DNA from: Pseudomonas oligotrophica
GTDB taxonomy: Bacteria > Pseudomonadota > Gammaproteobacteria > Pseudomonadales > Pseudomonadaceae
DNA length: 64,000 nt
Direction of reading: 5' to 3'
Assembly (NCBI RefSeq): GCF_021726475.1
Contig: NZ_JAKJRU010000001.1
Span: 186,001-250,000 of the forward strand
Shown: one piece after another, positions 1 through 8,556 of the stretch
How positions within the stretch are numbered: position 1 is the stretch's first letter
Layout: the number at the start of each line of letters is the position of its first letter
Notes under the pieces: model-generated
What the model saw: the letters and a program-made list of their open reading frames with translations, nothing else
What the model was told of the DNA's origin: nothing
Databases searched by the model: none
Program-made: the position numbers and the translations under genes

Positions 1-509
1 TCCTCAACCAGTACTCGGCGATGGCGCAGGTCAAGAGCATGGAGAACATGACCGCGCTGACGCAGAACAACCTGGTGCTGCTCGACAACCTGCAGACGCT
101 CACCGCCGCCGGCCTGGTCGGCCAGCAGGTCAGCGTCGCCGCCGAGGCGCTGGAGCTCGACGGCCAGCCGATCGAGGGCCAGTTCCAGCTCGAGCACCCG
201 GCCGGCCGCAGTAGCCTGATCCTGACCGATTCGAACGGCAACAAGACCGCCGTCGAGCTCGGCGCGCACGGCGCCGGGCGGGTGCCCTTCAGCCTCGACC
301 CGCAGCGCCTGGGCCTGCCGGCCGGGCGCTACGCGATCAGCCTGGAAACCGACGCCGGCGAGTACCCGCAGGCCGAAATCAACGGCCGCGTCGACAACGT
401 GCGCGTCAGCGCCGAAGGCCCGGTCCTGCAGGTGCAGGGCGTCGGCCAGGTGCCCTTCTACAACATTCTCGAGTTCGCCCAGGCCGACGCCGGGCTGCTC
501 GGCGGCTGA
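1..509 (+). CDS. flgD: Flagellar hook-capping protein FlgD (5' end outside window)
   Basis: C-terminal part of FlgD, the scaffold that caps the growing hook and is later displaced by FlgK. The frame is open from base 3 (LNQYSAMAQVKSMENM), which is the end of the conserved N-terminal FlgD region, so the ATG at 21 is internal and the true start lies upstream. The rest reads as the FlgD Tudor/FnIII-like module, ending in a conserved INGRVDNV...VPFYNILEF stretch. It is the first visible gene of a tightly packed flg operon, with flgE 47 bp downstream. Identity rests on this sequence pattern plus position before flgE. Confidence 0.92.
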   Translation, partial: LNQYSAMAQVKSMENMTALTQNNLVLLDNLQTLTAAGLVGQQVSVAAEALELDGQPIEGQFQLEHPAGRSSLILTDSNGNKTAVELGAHGAGRVPFSLDPQRLGLPAGRYAISLETDAGEYPQAEINGRVDNVRVSAEGPVLQVQGVGQVPFYNILEFAQADAGLLGG

Positions 510-556
510 GCCGCGCCCACGCCCGCGAACCCCAAAGACAGCATCGAGAGCAGACC

Positions 557-1747
557 ATGAGCTTCAATATCGCCCTGACCGGCCTGTCCGCCGTCAACGA
601 CCAACTCAGCACCATCGGCAACAACATCGCCAACGCCGGCACCGTCGGCTTCAAGTCCTCGCGCACCGACTTCGGCAGCCTCTATGCCGAGAGCCAGGCG
701 ATGGGCGTGGAAGTCACCGGGCACACCCAGAGCATCAGCCAGGGCGGCGCCCTGACCACCACCAATCGCACCCTCGACCTGGCGATCTCCGGCGGCGGCT
801 TCTTCGTCACCCGCGCCGGCAATGGCGACGTCGCCTACACCCGTGCCGGCATCTTCGGCACCGACAAGGATAGCTTCATCACCAACAGCCTCGGCGGGCG
901 CCTGCAGGGCTACCCGGCCGACGCCAACGGCGTGCTGCAGACCGGCACCGTCGGCGACCTGCAGCTGCGCTCGGGCGGCATCCCGGCGCGCGCCAGCGAT
1001 GCCCTGAGCTTTGTCGCCAACCTCGACGCCGACGCCGAGGTGCCGGCCGTGGCCTTCGACCCGCAGGTCGCCGACAGCTACAACTCGACCTACACCACCA
1101 AGCTGTTCGACTCCCAGGGCAAGGAACACACCCTGACCCAGTACTTCGTCAAGACCGCCGACAACAGCTGGGATGCGCACTACTACGTCGACGGCGCCGC
1201 CCTCGCCGGCGGGCCGCAGGCGCTGAGCTTCGACACCGCCGGCAACCTGGCCGGCCCGCTGGCGCCGATCACCCTCAACGCCACCCTCACCGGCGGCGTC
1301 GCCCCGCTGGTCATCGCCCTGGACTACAGCGGCAGCAGCCAGTACGGCTCGGCCTTCAGCGTCACCGGCAACCGCGCCACCGGCTACGCCGCCGGCGAGC
1401 AGACCGGCATGAGCGTGGAAAAGGACGGCCGCGTCTACGCCAACTACTCCAACGGCGAGCGCATGCTCCAGGGCCAGGTGGTGCTGGCCAGCTTCGTCAA
1501 CGCCGAAGGGCTGAAGAACATCAGCGGCACCGCCTGGAGCGAGACGGCCGCCTCCGGCGCCGCGCTGCTCGGCGCACCGGGCGTCGGCCAGTTCGGCACC
1601 CTGGCTTCCGGCGCGCTGGAGAGCTCCAACGTCGACCTCACCCAGCAGCTGGTCGGGCTGATGGAAGGCCAGCGCAATTACCAGGCGAACACCCAGGTCA
1701 TTTCCACGAACAAGGAACTGACCCAGGCCCTGTTCGCCGCGATCTGA
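557..1747 (+). CDS. flgE: Flagellar hook protein FlgE
   Basis: Hook subunit, 396 aa, exported through the flagellar type III apparatus. The N-terminus has the rod/hook signature ALTGLSAVNDQLSTIGNNIA followed by an NAGTVGFKSSR turn. The C-terminus has the partner helix SSNVDLTQQLVGLMEGQRNY and ends near QVISTNKELTQALFAAI. The length is close to enteric FlgE (about 400 aa) and clearly shorter than the polar FlgE of P. aeruginosa as I recall it, which favours a lateral or secondary flagellar type. It starts with ATG after a weak purine-rich site (GAGCAG) and lies 9 bp before flgF. Confidence 0.95.
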   Translation: MSFNIALTGLSAVNDQLSTIGNNIANAGTVGFKSSRTDFGSLYAESQAMGVEVTGHTQSISQGGALTTTNRTLDLAISGGGFFVTRAGNGDVAYTRAGIFGTDKDSFITNSLGGRLQGYPADANGVLQTGTVGDLQLRSGGIPARASDALSFVANLDADAEVPAVAFDPQVADSYNSTYTTKLFDSQGKEHTLTQYFVKTADNSWDAHYYVDGAALAGGPQALSFDTAGNLAGPLAPITLNATLTGGVAPLVIALDYSGSSQYGSAFSVTGNRATGYAAGEQTGMSVEKDGRVYANYSNGERMLQGQVVLASFVNAEGLKNISGTAWSETAASGAALLGAPGVGQFGTLASGALESSNVDLTQQLVGLMEGQRNYQANTQVISTNKELTQALFAAI

Positions 1748-1756
1748 GGCTAGCGC

Positions 1757-2485
1757 ATGGACCGTCTGGGCTATACCGCAATGACCGCCGCCAGCCGCAC
1801 CATGATGGCGCTGCAGGTGCGTGCCAATAACCTGGCCAACGTCAACACCCCCGGCTTTCGCGCCGACCTCGAGCGCGCCGAAGCGGTGGCGGTAGAGGGC
1901 TACGGCTACGACAGCCGGCACATGGCCGTGGTCGAGAACAACGGCGTCAGCCTGGCCGGCGGCGCGCTGGTGGCCACCGGCCGCGAGCTGGACTTCGCCG
2001 TCAAGGGCAGCGGCCTGATCGTCGTCGAGGACGGCGCCGGCGAGGCCTATACCCGCCAGGGCAACCTGCAGATCGACGCCGAGGGGCGGCTGACGCTCAA
2101 CGGTCGTGCGGTGCTCGGCGAGGGCGGCCCGATCGTGCTCCCCGAGCACGACAAGCTGGAGATCGGCAACGACGGCACCGTATCGATCATGGCCCCGGGC
2201 GACTGGGTGATGGCCGAGGTCGACCGCATCCGCCTGGTCGACGTGCCGGCGGCGAACCTCACGAAGAACCAGGCCGGCCTCCTGGTCACGCGCGACGGCC
2301 AGCCGGCCGCGCCGAGCGAGGAGGTGCGCCTGGCCAGCGGCTTTCTCGAGTCGAGCAACGTCTCGGCGATCGACGAGCTGGCCTCGACCATGAGCCTGAA
2401 CCGCCTGTTCGAAACCCAGGTAAAGATGATGAAAGCCGCCGAGGACCTCTCCGAGGCGGGCAACCGGATGATCCGCGGCAGCTGA
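1757..2485 (+). CDS. flgF: Flagellar basal-body rod protein FlgF
   Basis: Proximal/distal rod protein, 242 aa. It begins MDRLGYTAMTAASRTMMALQ and carries the family signature NNLANVNTPGFRAD near residues 24-37. The central section matches FlgF/FlgG (DFAVKGSGLIVVEDGAGEAYTRQGN), and the C-terminus has SSNVSAIDELASTMSLNRLFETQ. FlgF and FlgG are paralogues. This one has the shorter and more divergent FlgF form and precedes a canonical FlgG. It lies in the operon with 9 bp upstream and 14 bp downstream spacing. Confidence 0.94.
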   Translation: MDRLGYTAMTAASRTMMALQVRANNLANVNTPGFRADLERAEAVAVEGYGYDSRHMAVVENNGVSLAGGALVATGRELDFAVKGSGLIVVEDGAGEAYTRQGNLQIDAEGRLTLNGRAVLGEGGPIVLPEHDKLEIGNDGTVSIMAPGDWVMAEVDRIRLVDVPAANLTKNQAGLLVTRDGQPAAPSEEVRLASGFLESSNVSAIDELASTMSLNRLFETQVKMMKAAEDLSEAGNRMIRGS

Positions 2486-2499
2486 TCGGGAGATAACGC

Positions 2500-3285
2500 A
2501 TGAATTCCGCACTTTGGGTCAGCAAGACCGGCCTGGCCGCCCAGGACAAGGCCATGTCGACCGTCGCCAACAACCTGGCCAACGTCAACACCAACGGTTT
2601 CAAGAGCGACCGCGCGGTCTTCGAGGACCTGTTCTACACCATCGAGAAACAGCCCGGCGCCCAGGCCGACGAGATCAACACCGTGCCCTCGGGCATCCAG
2701 CTCGGCAGCGGCGTGCGGCTGGCCGGCACGCAGAAGGTGTTCACCGAAGGCAGCATGCAGACCACCGGCCAGCCGATGGATCTGGCGATCGTCGGCCGCG
2801 GCTTCTTCCAGGTCGAGGCGCCCAACGGCGACATCCTCTATACCGAGAACGGCCAGTTCCAGCTCAACGCCGAGGGCATGATGGTCAACGCCCAGGGCCT
2901 GCCGCTGACTCCGGCGATCGAAGTGCCCGAGGGCAGCACCGGCTTTACCGTCGGCGCCGACGGCATCGTCACCGCGATCCTGCCGGGCGACACCCTGCCC
3001 TCCGAGCTCGGCCAGATCACCCTGGTCAACTTCACCAACCCCGGCGGCCTGGAAGCGCTCGGCGGCAACCTCTACCGCGAGAGCGTCGCCAGCGGCGAGC
3101 CGGTCGAGGGCGTGGCCGGCGAGGAAGGCCTCGGCCAGCTCAAGCAGGGCGTGCTCGAGGGCTCCAACGTGCAGGTGGTCGAGGCCATGGTGAACATGAT
3201 CGCCATCCAGCGCGCCTACGAGGCCAACGCCAAGGTGCTCGACGCCGCCAGCGGCATGCAGCAGTTCCTCAACCAGACCGTGTGA
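2500..3285 (+). CDS. flgG: Flagellar distal rod protein FlgG
   Basis: Distal rod subunit, 261 aa, the normal family length. N-terminus MNSALWVSKTGLAAQDKAMS is followed by NNLANVNTNGFKSDRAVFED, a highly conserved FlgG stretch. The C-terminus contains EGSNVQVVEAMVNMIAIQRA and EANAKVLDAASGMQQFLNQTV. Its stop codon overlaps the start of flgH (TGATG at 3283-3287), so the two are translationally coupled. Confidence 0.97.
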   Translation: MNSALWVSKTGLAAQDKAMSTVANNLANVNTNGFKSDRAVFEDLFYTIEKQPGAQADEINTVPSGIQLGSGVRLAGTQKVFTEGSMQTTGQPMDLAIVGRGFFQVEAPNGDILYTENGQFQLNAEGMMVNAQGLPLTPAIEVPEGSTGFTVGADGIVTAILPGDTLPSELGQITLVNFTNPGGLEALGGNLYRESVASGEPVEGVAGEEGLGQLKQGVLEGSNVQVVEAMVNMIAIQRAYEANAKVLDAASGMQQFLNQTV

Positions 3286-3953
3286 TGCCGATGAAGCCGA
3301 TCGCCCTGCTGCTCGCCTCCTTGCTGCTCGGTGGCTGCGCCAGCTTCGACGAGCTGCGCCCCGACGAGGATTCCAGCGAGTACGAGCCGCTGGAACTGGA
3401 CTACAGCCTGCCGCCGACCACCAGCGGCGGGCTGTTCCGCGCCGGCCACGCCGGCTCGCTGCTGCACGACCGTCGTGCGGTGCGGGTCGGCGACATCCTC
3501 ACCATCGTGCTCGACGAGTCGACCCAGTCGAGCAAGAGTGCCGGCACCAGTTTCGGCAAGGAATCGAGCATCGGCATCGGCGTGCCCACCGTGCTCGGCA
3601 AGCGCTACCCGGACCTGGAGACCTCGGCCTCCGGCGAGCGCGAGTTCAGCGGCTCGGCCAAGAGTTCGCAGCAGAACACCCTGCGCGGCTCGATCGCGGT
3701 CACCGTGCACCGCGTGCTGCCCAACGGCACGCTACTGGTCAAGGGCGAAAAGAAGCTGCGCCTGAACCAGGGCGACGAATACATCCGCCTCACCGGCCTG
3801 GTGCGCATGGACGACATCAATCGCTTCAACCAGGTGTCGTCGCAGAACATCGCCGACGCGCGAATTTCCTACGCCGGGCGCGGCGTGCTCAACGACAGCA
3901 ACACCGCTGGCTGGCTGACGCGCTTCTTCAGCCACCCGCTGTTTCCCCTCTGA
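3285..3953 (+). CDS. flgH: Flagellar L-ring lipoprotein FlgH
   Basis: Outer-membrane L-ring subunit, 222 aa. It begins MPMKPIALLLASLLLGGCAS, a lipoprotein signal peptide with the lipobox LGGC, so the mature protein is lipidated on Cys. FlgH signatures include FRAGHAGSLLHDRRAVRVGD, ITIVLDE, VLPNGTLLVKGEKKL and VSSQNIADARISYAGRG. The start was chosen at 3285 because it overlaps the flgG stop; the ATG at 3291 is a possible alternative. A longer open frame upstream is a shadow of flgG. Confidence 0.96.
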   Translation: MPMKPIALLLASLLLGGCASFDELRPDEDSSEYEPLELDYSLPPTTSGGLFRAGHAGSLLHDRRAVRVGDILTIVLDESTQSSKSAGTSFGKESSIGIGVPTVLGKRYPDLETSASGEREFSGSAKSSQQNTLRGSIAVTVHRVLPNGTLLVKGEKKLRLNQGDEYIRLTGLVRMDDINRFNQVSSQNIADARISYAGRGVLNDSNTAGWLTRFFSHPLFPL

Positions 3954-3962
3954 GGTCCGCCC

Positions 3963-5060
3963 ATGCATCTGAAGGCAACCCTCGCCGCCCTCGCCCTGCT
4001 CTGGCACCTGCCGGCCGGAGCCGTACCGCTGATGGACCTGGTGGACATCGAGGGCGTGCGCGGCAACCAGCTGATCGGCTATGGCCTGGTCGTGGGCCTG
4101 GACGGCACCGGCGACAAGAACCAGGTGAAGTTCACCAGCCACTCGGTGGCGAACATGATCAAGCAGTTCGGCATCAACCTGCCGGCCAACGTCGACCCCA
4201 AGCTGAAGAACGTCGCCGCGGTGACCGTCACCGCCACCGTGCCGCCGTCCTACGGCCCCGGGCAGACGGTCGACGTGACCGTGTCCTCGCTGGGCGATGC
4301 CAAGAGCCTGCGCGGCGGCCAGCTGCTGATGACGCCGCTGCAGGGCGTCGACGGCGAGGTCTACGCCCTGGCCCAGGGCGCGCTGGTGGTCGGCGGCGTC
4401 AACGCCGAGGGCGCCAGCGGCTCGAAGGTCGCCATCAACACCTCCAACAGCGGGCTGATCCCCAACGGCGCCAGCGTCGAGCGGGTCATTCCCACCGACT
4501 TCGGCGTGCGCCCGGACGTGGTGCTGAACCTGCGCGACCCGAGCTTCCAGACCGTCAGCCATATCGTCGATGCCGTCGACGAGCGCTTCGGCAAGGGCAC
4601 CGCCACGGCGCTGAACGCCACCAAGGTCAGCCTGCGCGCACCGGTCTCGAGCAACCAGCGCATGAGCTTCATGGCCATGCTCGAACGGCTGGACGTGGAG
4701 CAGGGCCGCGAGCGGCCGAAGGTGGTGTTCAACAGCCGCACCGGCACCGTGGTGGTCGGCGAGGGCGTGCGCGTGAAGGCGGCGGCGGTGGCCCACGGCA
4801 CGCTGACCGTGACCATCAGCGAGCGGCCGCAGGTCAGCCAGCCGAATGCCTTCTCCGGTGGCCAGACCGCGGTGGTGCCGCAGTCCGACGTGGCCGTCGA
4901 GCAGGACCGCAAGGCGATGTTCCAGTGGCCCGAGGGCGCCAGCCTGGAAAGCATCATCAACACCATCAACAGCCTCGGCGCGACGCCCGATGACGTGATG
5001 AGCATCCTGCAGTCGCTCGAGCGCGCCGGCGCGCTCAATGCCGAACTGATCGTGATGTAG
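3963..5060 (+). CDS. flgI: Flagellar P-ring protein FlgI
   Basis: Periplasmic P-ring subunit, 365 aa. It starts with a Sec signal peptide ([20 protein letters not shown]) followed by mature [20 protein letters not shown], which is diagnostic of FlgI, and [20 protein letters not shown]. The C-terminus carries [20 protein letters not shown]. It assembles around the rod with FlgH and needs FlgA, which is not in the window. Nine bases separate it from flgH. Unusually for this operon, 165 bp including a palindromic element follow before flgJ. Confidence 0.97.
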   Translation: MHLKATLAALALLWHLPAGAVPLMDLVDIEGVRGNQLIGYGLVVGLDGTGDKNQVKFTSHSVANMIKQFGINLPANVDPKLKNVAAVTVTATVPPSYGPGQTVDVTVSSLGDAKSLRGGQLLMTPLQGVDGEVYALAQGALVVGGVNAEGASGSKVAINTSNSGLIPNGASVERVIPTDFGVRPDVVLNLRDPSFQTVSHIVDAVDERFGKGTATALNATKVSLRAPVSSNQRMSFMAMLERLDVEQGRERPKVVFNSRTGTVVVGEGVRVKAAAVAHGTLTVTISERPQVSQPNAFSGGQTAVVPQSDVAVEQDRKAMFQWPEGASLESIINTINSLGATPDDVMSILQSLERAGALNAELIVM

Positions 5061-5064
5061 CAAC

Positions 5065-5220
5065 AAGAGCCTGTTCACGTCTCGCGAGCTAGAAGCCTGC
5101 GAGGCGAAACAGGCGAACAAGCGCAGTTTACGGTTGTAGATGAGCATTTTTGACCGGGCTGGCGCCCCAGCCTGTTTCAACGAAGCAGGACCGAAGCGCA
5201 GCAGATTTGAATAGGTTCTT
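5065..5220. repeat. MITE-like long imperfect palindrome between flgI and flgJ
   Basis: Only sizeable gap in the flg operon. The ends are imperfect inverted repeats: AAGAGCCTGTTC on the left and, read from the other strand, AAGAACCTATTC on the right (10 of 12 match). Inside, GCGAAACAGGC at about 5103-5113 is mirrored by GCCTGTTTC near 5170, and CCTGC near 5096 by GCAGG near 5185, so the whole segment can fold as one hairpin. It encodes no protein. The structure is that of a non-autonomous transposon relic or Pseudomonas dispersed repeat. I could not identify a clean target-site duplication. Confidence 0.7.
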
Positions 5221-5225
5221 GCCGC

Positions 5226-6218
5226 ATGAGCATCGTTTCCCTACCCCAGCACCTGGCCAGCCTGCGCACGCGCAACGAGGGGCCGAGCGCGGCGCGGCGC
5301 CAGCAGCTCGAGGCGGTCTGCGAGCAGTTCGAGGCCATGTTCCTGCAGCAGATCCTCAAGCAGATGCGCAAGGCCGGCGACGTGCTGGCCGCCGGCAATC
5401 CGCTGCGCAGCCGCGAGCTGGACACCATGCGCGACCTCTACGACGAGGCGCTGGCCGACTCGCTGGCAACCAAGCGCCAGACCGGCATCAGCGACCTGCT
5501 CGTCGCGCAGCTTTCCGGCGAGGCCGGCGCCGCGGGGCCGACAGCGCACCCGGGCGCGGCGCTGGCCGGCCTGCCGAGCGCTGGCGGCGGCCTGCATGCC
5601 CTGCGCGGTACCTGGCAGCGCGGCCTCGAGGCGCTCGACGAGGCCTGGGCCAGCGGCAAGGCCGGCTTCCAGGCGCTGGTCGACAGCGTCATCCGCCACG
5701 AATCGAGCGGCAACCTCGCCGCGGTCTCGCCCAAGGGCGCCCGCGGCCTGATGCAGCTGATGCCCGACACCGCACGCGACATGGCCGGCGAGCTCGGCCT
5801 GCCGTTCAGCGAGGCACGCCTGACCGAGGACGCCGCGTACAACAAGCGCCTCGGCTCGGCCTACCTGGAGAAGATGCTGGCGCGCTACGACGGCCACCAG
5901 GCGCTGGCCCTGGCCGCCTACAACGCCGGCCCCGGCAAGGTCGACGAGTGGCTCAAGCAGTTCGGCGACCCGCGTAGCGGCGCGATCGGCACCGCCGCCT
6001 GGGTCGAGCGCATCCCCTATGCCGAGACGCGCAACTACACACGCAACATCCTGCGCGACCTGCAGGCGGCGCCGGCCCGCCAGGCGCAGCACGACGGCGA
6101 GGCGCTTAAGCCCGCCGGCGCGCCGGTCGCCTTGCATAGCCAACGCGCCGTCGGCGGCCACCTATCGGTGGCCTTCGCGCAACCGATCCGCATCGAATCC
6201 AAGGAACCCCAGTCGTGA
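5226..6218 (+). CDS. flgJ: FlgJ: rod-binding domain fused to lytic transglycosylase (SLT) domain
   Basis: Rod-assembly protein of 330 aa. Residues about 24-95 are the FlgJ rod-binding domain (VCEQFEAMFLQQILKQMR, ELDTMRDLYDEALADSLA). After a linker rich in Gly/Ala/Pro, residues about 150-275 form a soluble lytic transglycosylase (GH23) domain: catalytic Glu159 in IRHESSGN, then GARGLMQLMPDTA and LAAYNAGPGKV. Classical dual-domain FlgJ of Salmonella and P. aeruginosa carries a GH73 N-acetylglucosaminidase there instead. The role should be the same, local peptidoglycan opening for the rod. The gene follows the palindromic element directly and overlaps flgK by 4 bp (GTGA). Confidence 0.93.
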   Translation: MSIVSLPQHLASLRTRNEGPSAARRQQLEAVCEQFEAMFLQQILKQMRKAGDVLAAGNPLRSRELDTMRDLYDEALADSLATKRQTGISDLLVAQLSGEAGAAGPTAHPGAALAGLPSAGGGLHALRGTWQRGLEALDEAWASGKAGFQALVDSVIRHESSGNLAAVSPKGARGLMQLMPDTARDMAGELGLPFSEARLTEDAAYNKRLGSAYLEKMLARYDGHQALALAAYNAGPGKVDEWLKQFGDPRSGAIGTAAWVERIPYAETRNYTRNILRDLQAAPARQAQHDGEALKPAGAPVALHSQRAVGGHLSVAFAQPIRIESKEPQS

Positions 6219-7612
6219 GCATCCTGAGTCAGATTGGCTACAGCGGCGTACGCGCCTCGCAGATCGCCCTCACCGCGACCGGACAGAACATCGCCAACGT
6301 CAACACCCCGGGCTTCAGCCGCCTGGCGCCCGAGCAGCACGCGCTCGGCGGGCAGACGCCCACCGGCATCGGCGGTGGCGTGCAGGTGACCAGCATCCGC
6401 CGGCTGGCCAGCGAGTTCCAGAACCAGCAACTGTGGCGCGCGACCACCGAAAAGCAGTACTACGGCACCACGCAGCAATACCTCGGCGCCCTCGAAGGGC
6501 TGGTCGACAGCGAAGGCTCGAGCATCAGCGTCGGCCTGGACAACTTCTATGCCGCGCTCAGCGAGGCCAGCTCGACGCCCGAGTCGATCGCCCTGCGCCA
6601 GCAGATCCTCGGCGAGGCCAGGCAGCTGGCGCAGCGCTTCAACGGCCTGAACGGCAACATCGGCATCCAGCTCGAGGCGCTGGAGGGCCAGCGCGTGTCG
6701 ATGGTCAGCGAGATCAACGGCCTGGCGAGCAACATCGCCGACCTCAACAAGCAGATCCTCGAGATGGAATCCTCCGGCCGCGATACCGCGACCCTGCGCG
6801 ACTATCGCGACAACCTGGTCAAGGACCTCAGCCAGTTCGTCGGCATCCGCGTGCAGGGTGCCGCTGACGGCAGCCTCACCGTGGCCCTGGCCAACGGCCA
6901 GCCGCTGGTCGCCGGCAGCACCGCCGGCACGCTGAAGGTCGGCGAGAACCTGGCCGGCGAGCAGCAGCTCAGCCTGGTCTTCGCCAAGACCAGCTTCCCC
7001 TTGGTGCAGGAGGGCCTCGGCGGCTCGCTCGGCGGTCTCTACGACATGGAATACGGTGCGCTGCGCCCGGCCCAGGCCGACCTGCACGACATGGCCGGCG
7101 CGCTGGCGCAGCGGGTCAACGACACCCTGGCCACCGGCTACGACCTGGACGGCAATCCCGGCCAGCCGCTGTTCAGCTACGACGCCAGCAGCACCAGCGC
7201 ACTGCTGACCGTCAATGCGCTGTCCACCCGCCAGCTGGCGTTTTCCGCCCAAGCGCCGGGCATGGATGCCAATGGCCAGCCGGTGCCGGTGGTCGGCGAC
7301 AACCAGGTGCTGCTGGCCCTGCTCGAGACCAAGGCGGCGAAGATCAGCGTGGCCGGCGACCTGGTGCCGCTCAACGATGCCTACGCCGGGCTGGTCGGGC
7401 GCATCGCCAGCGCCAGCCGGCAGAACCAGGCGGACCTGGCCGCCACCACGGTGGTCGCCGAGCAGGCCCAGGCGCAGCGCGACAGCGTCAGCGCGGTGAA
7501 CCTCGACGAGGAGGCCGCCAACCTGATGGCCTACCAGCAGGCCTACCAGGCCAACATGAAGGTCATCGGTACCTCCAACGAACTGTTCAACGCCGTGCTG
7601 GCCATGTTCTGA
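6215..7612 (+). CDS. flgK: Flagellar hook-filament junction protein FlgK (HAP1)
   Basis: Hook-associated protein 1, 465 aa. The N-terminus has YSGVRASQIALTATGQNIAN and VNTPGFSR; the C-terminus has NLDEEAANLMAYQQAYQANM and IGTSNELFNAVLAMF, the conserved D0/D1 helices of FlgK. At 465 aa it is much shorter than typical polar Pseudomonas FlgK and similar to the lateral-system LfgK proteins known to me, so most of the exposed D2 insert is missing. The start is GTG at 6215, overlapping the flgJ stop; no suitable ATG is nearby. Confidence 0.95.
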   Translation: MSILSQIGYSGVRASQIALTATGQNIANVNTPGFSRLAPEQHALGGQTPTGIGGGVQVTSIRRLASEFQNQQLWRATTEKQYYGTTQQYLGALEGLVDSEGSSISVGLDNFYAALSEASSTPESIALRQQILGEARQLAQRFNGLNGNIGIQLEALEGQRVSMVSEINGLASNIADLNKQILEMESSGRDTATLRDYRDNLVKDLSQFVGIRVQGAADGSLTVALANGQPLVAGSTAGTLKVGENLAGEQQLSLVFAKTSFPLVQEGLGGSLGGLYDMEYGALRPAQADLHDMAGALAQRVNDTLATGYDLDGNPGQPLFSYDASSTSALLTVNALSTRQLAFSAQAPGMDANGQPVPVVGDNQVLLALLETKAAKISVAGDLVPLNDAYAGLVGRIASASRQNQADLAATTVVAEQAQAQRDSVSAVNLDEEAANLMAYQQAYQANMKVIGTSNELFNAVLAMF

Positions 7613-7634
7613 GCCGGCCGAAGGATTCCCGACA

Positions 7635-8549
7635 ATGCGTATCTCCAACGCCCAGATCAACGCCATGATGCACGGCTCGCTGAACCTCAGCTCCGAGAAG
7701 CTCGGCAAGCTGATGCAGCAGATGGCCACCGGCGAGCGCATGCTGCGGCCGTCCGACGACCCCATCTCCGCCGTGCGCGTGCTGCGCATCCAGCGCGAGG
7801 AAGCGACCCTGGCGCAGTACCGCACCAACATCGCCAACGTCTCGGGCAACCTGTCCAAGCAGGAGAGCAACCTCAAGGCCGCCTCGGACTCGATGCTCAG
7901 CGTGCGCGACCTCTTGCTATGGGCGGCCAACGGCAGCAACACCAGCGAAGACCTGGCGGCCATCGCCAACGAGCTGAAGACGCTCGAAGGCACCATCCTC
8001 AGCTTCGCCAACGTGCGCGACGAGGAAGGCCGCTACCTGTTCGCCGGCACCCTCAGCGACCGCCCGGCGATCACCTTCGACGCCGCCAGCGACAGCTACC
8101 AGCTCAGCGGCAACGCCGATCACCGCCAGGCGGCGGTGGCCAACGGCGTGCTGGTCGAGGAAAACGTCACCGCCGCGCAGATCTTCGGCGGCGGGGTCGA
8201 CATGCTCAACCGCCTGCACGAGCTGGTCGGCATGCTCGAAGACCCGGCCCTCGACGCGGGCGACCCGGCGGTGCGCGGGCAGATCGCCGCCAGCATGACG
8301 GCCCTGGACCTGACCCACGGCGAACTGCTCGGCGCGGTCACCGACCTCGGCGGCCGGCAGAACACCCTGAGCCTGCTGACCAGCAGCAACGAGGACGTCT
8401 CGCTGGTCAACCAGAAGATCGAGGGCGAGCTGTCGCGGCTGGACTACGCCGGCGCCAGCATCGATCTGAACAACTATCAGCTGTCGCTGCAGGCCACCCA
8501 GAAGACCTACCTGAAGATCAACGACCTCTCGCTGTTCGGCCTGCTGTGA
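7635..8549 (+). CDS. flgL: Flagellar hook-associated protein FlgL (HAP3)
   Basis: Second junction protein, 304 aa, related to flagellin at both ends. The N-terminus (MRISNAQINAMMHGSLNLSS, then ATGERMLRPSDDPISAVRVL) is typical of FlgL. The C-terminus (YAGASIDLNNYQLSLQATQK, TYLKINDLSLFGLL) is the terminal coiled-coil helix. The length matches enteric or lateral FlgL (about 300 aa) rather than the longer polar Pseudomonas form. A GAAGGATT ribosome site lies at 7620-7627. The next gene starts 7 bp downstream. Confidence 0.95.
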   Translation: MRISNAQINAMMHGSLNLSSEKLGKLMQQMATGERMLRPSDDPISAVRVLRIQREEATLAQYRTNIANVSGNLSKQESNLKAASDSMLSVRDLLLWAANGSNTSEDLAAIANELKTLEGTILSFANVRDEEGRYLFAGTLSDRPAITFDAASDSYQLSGNADHRQAAVANGVLVEENVTAAQIFGGGVDMLNRLHELVGMLEDPALDAGDPAVRGQIAASMTALDLTHGELLGAVTDLGGRQNTLSLLTSSNEDVSLVNQKIEGELSRLDYAGASIDLNNYQLSLQATQKTYLKINDLSLFGLL

Positions 8550-8556
8550 GCGGAAC

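Noticed and set aside
458-2512. 684-codon open frame antisense to flgE-flgF
   Set aside because: Low-complexity His/Gly/Val-rich translation typical of the shadow frame of high-GC genes; flgE, flgF and flgG on the plus strand have clear family signatures.
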